From Bacteroidales bacterium UBA7009 (GTDB lineage: Bacteria > Bacteroidota > Bacteroidia > Bacteroidales > Paludibacteraceae): a DNA stretch of 6,444 bases. The first letter of the stretch is position 1, and every line of letters starts with the position of its first letter. The notes under the pieces were generated by a model. That model saw only the letters and a list, made by a program, of their open reading frames with translations. It did no database searches and was not told where the DNA came from. The stretch covers positions 1-6,444 of the forward strand of contig DJXH01000047.1 of assembly GCA_002449665.1 (NCBI GenBank), written 5' to 3'. The position numbers and the translations under genes were made by a program. Shown one piece after another: positions 6,161 through 6,444 of the stretch.

Positions 6161-6444
6161 TTAGCGGTTTCCGTTTACGGCGAGGAGGAACTCGTCGTTG
6201 TCCTCGGTCTGCTCCATATAAGATTTAAGTTTGTCCATAGCCTCTTGTCCGTTCATATCGCTCAGTTGCTTGCGAATAACCCACATACGGCTCAGTATCT
6301 CTGGCGGCAGGAGCAGGTCATCGCGACGCGTACCCGAAGCCGGAATATCCACGGCAGGGAAGATACGTTTGTTGCTAAGGCGGCGGTCGAGTTGCAACTC
6401 CATATTACCCGTACCCTTAAACTCCTCAAAGATAAGGTCGTCCA
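6161..6444 (-). CDS. rho: Transcription termination factor Rho, C-terminal fragment (5' end outside window)
   Basis: Rho is a hexameric RNA-dependent ATPase and helicase that ends transcription of untranslated RNA. The 93 visible complete codons are the end of its ATPase domain, starting DDLIFEEFKGTGNMEL. They continue with NKRIFPAVDIPASGTRRDDLL, and then MWVIRKQL in place of the MWILRK segment of Escherichia coli Rho. The arginines corresponding to E. coli R353 and R366 (the inter-subunit arginine finger region) are conserved at visible residues 26 and 39. The TAA stop is read from 6163. The N-terminal RNA-binding region, which often carries a long insertion in Bacteroidetes, is outside the window. 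It is the most upstream visible gene of the minus-strand run. Confidence 0.96.
   Translation of the reverse strand, partial: DDLIFEEFKGTGNMELQLDRRLSNKRIFPAVDIPASGTRRDDLLLPPEILSRMWVIRKQLSDMNGQEAMDKLKSYMEQTEDNDEFLLAVNGNR

Noticed and set aside
1..6444. tRNA, rRNA, CRISPR array, insertion sequence or attachment site.
   Set aside because: No cloverleaf, spaced direct repeats, transposase or inverted ends were seen, and coding sequence covers nearly the whole window.

Overview
The window looks like Bacteroidota chromosome, most likely order Bacteroidales. The evidence is a TonB-dependent receptor of the carboxypeptidase-regulatory-like plus OMP_b-brl_3 type, a PorT-family outer-membrane barrel, a beta-helix lipoprotein, start codons with no Shine-Dalgarno sequence, and a very compact layout. 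A Prevotella-like genus is plausible but cannot be settled from the sequence. The window is almost entirely coding, with no rRNA, tRNA, CRISPR array or insertion sequence seen. The longest gap between genes is 26 bases.

Left part, + strand (1-909): the last 57 codons of an alanine racemase (peptidoglycan D-alanine supply) run into the overlapping start of an ABC-transporter ATPase of the iron-siderophore/haem/cobalamin importer class. No permease or binding protein for it is visible. It converges with the minus-strand genes and overlaps the last of them by 19 bases.

Right part, - strand (6444 down to 891): five genes lie head to tail. In transcription order they are the C-terminus of transcription terminator Rho, type II 3-dehydroquinate dehydratase (AroQ), an 873-residue TonB-dependent receptor-type protein, a 237-residue PorT-family barrel and a 490-residue lipoprotein with a right-handed beta-helix. 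Junctions are +26, -4, -68 and +9 bases, so they probably form one operon. The last three are all exported envelope proteins and may work together at the outer membrane. The first two are conserved housekeeping genes.

The most unusual feature is the 68-base overlap between the receptor and PorT-like genes. The same DNA encodes the receptor's polar tail beyond the barrel in one frame and the whole PorT-like signal peptide in another. Smaller oddities are a heptamer tandem repeat between rho and aroQ, a charged insertion in AroQ, and a Gly/His-rich segment in the receptor barrel. I found no clear sign of a wholly new system; most of the window is ordinary Bacteroidales core and envelope DNA.
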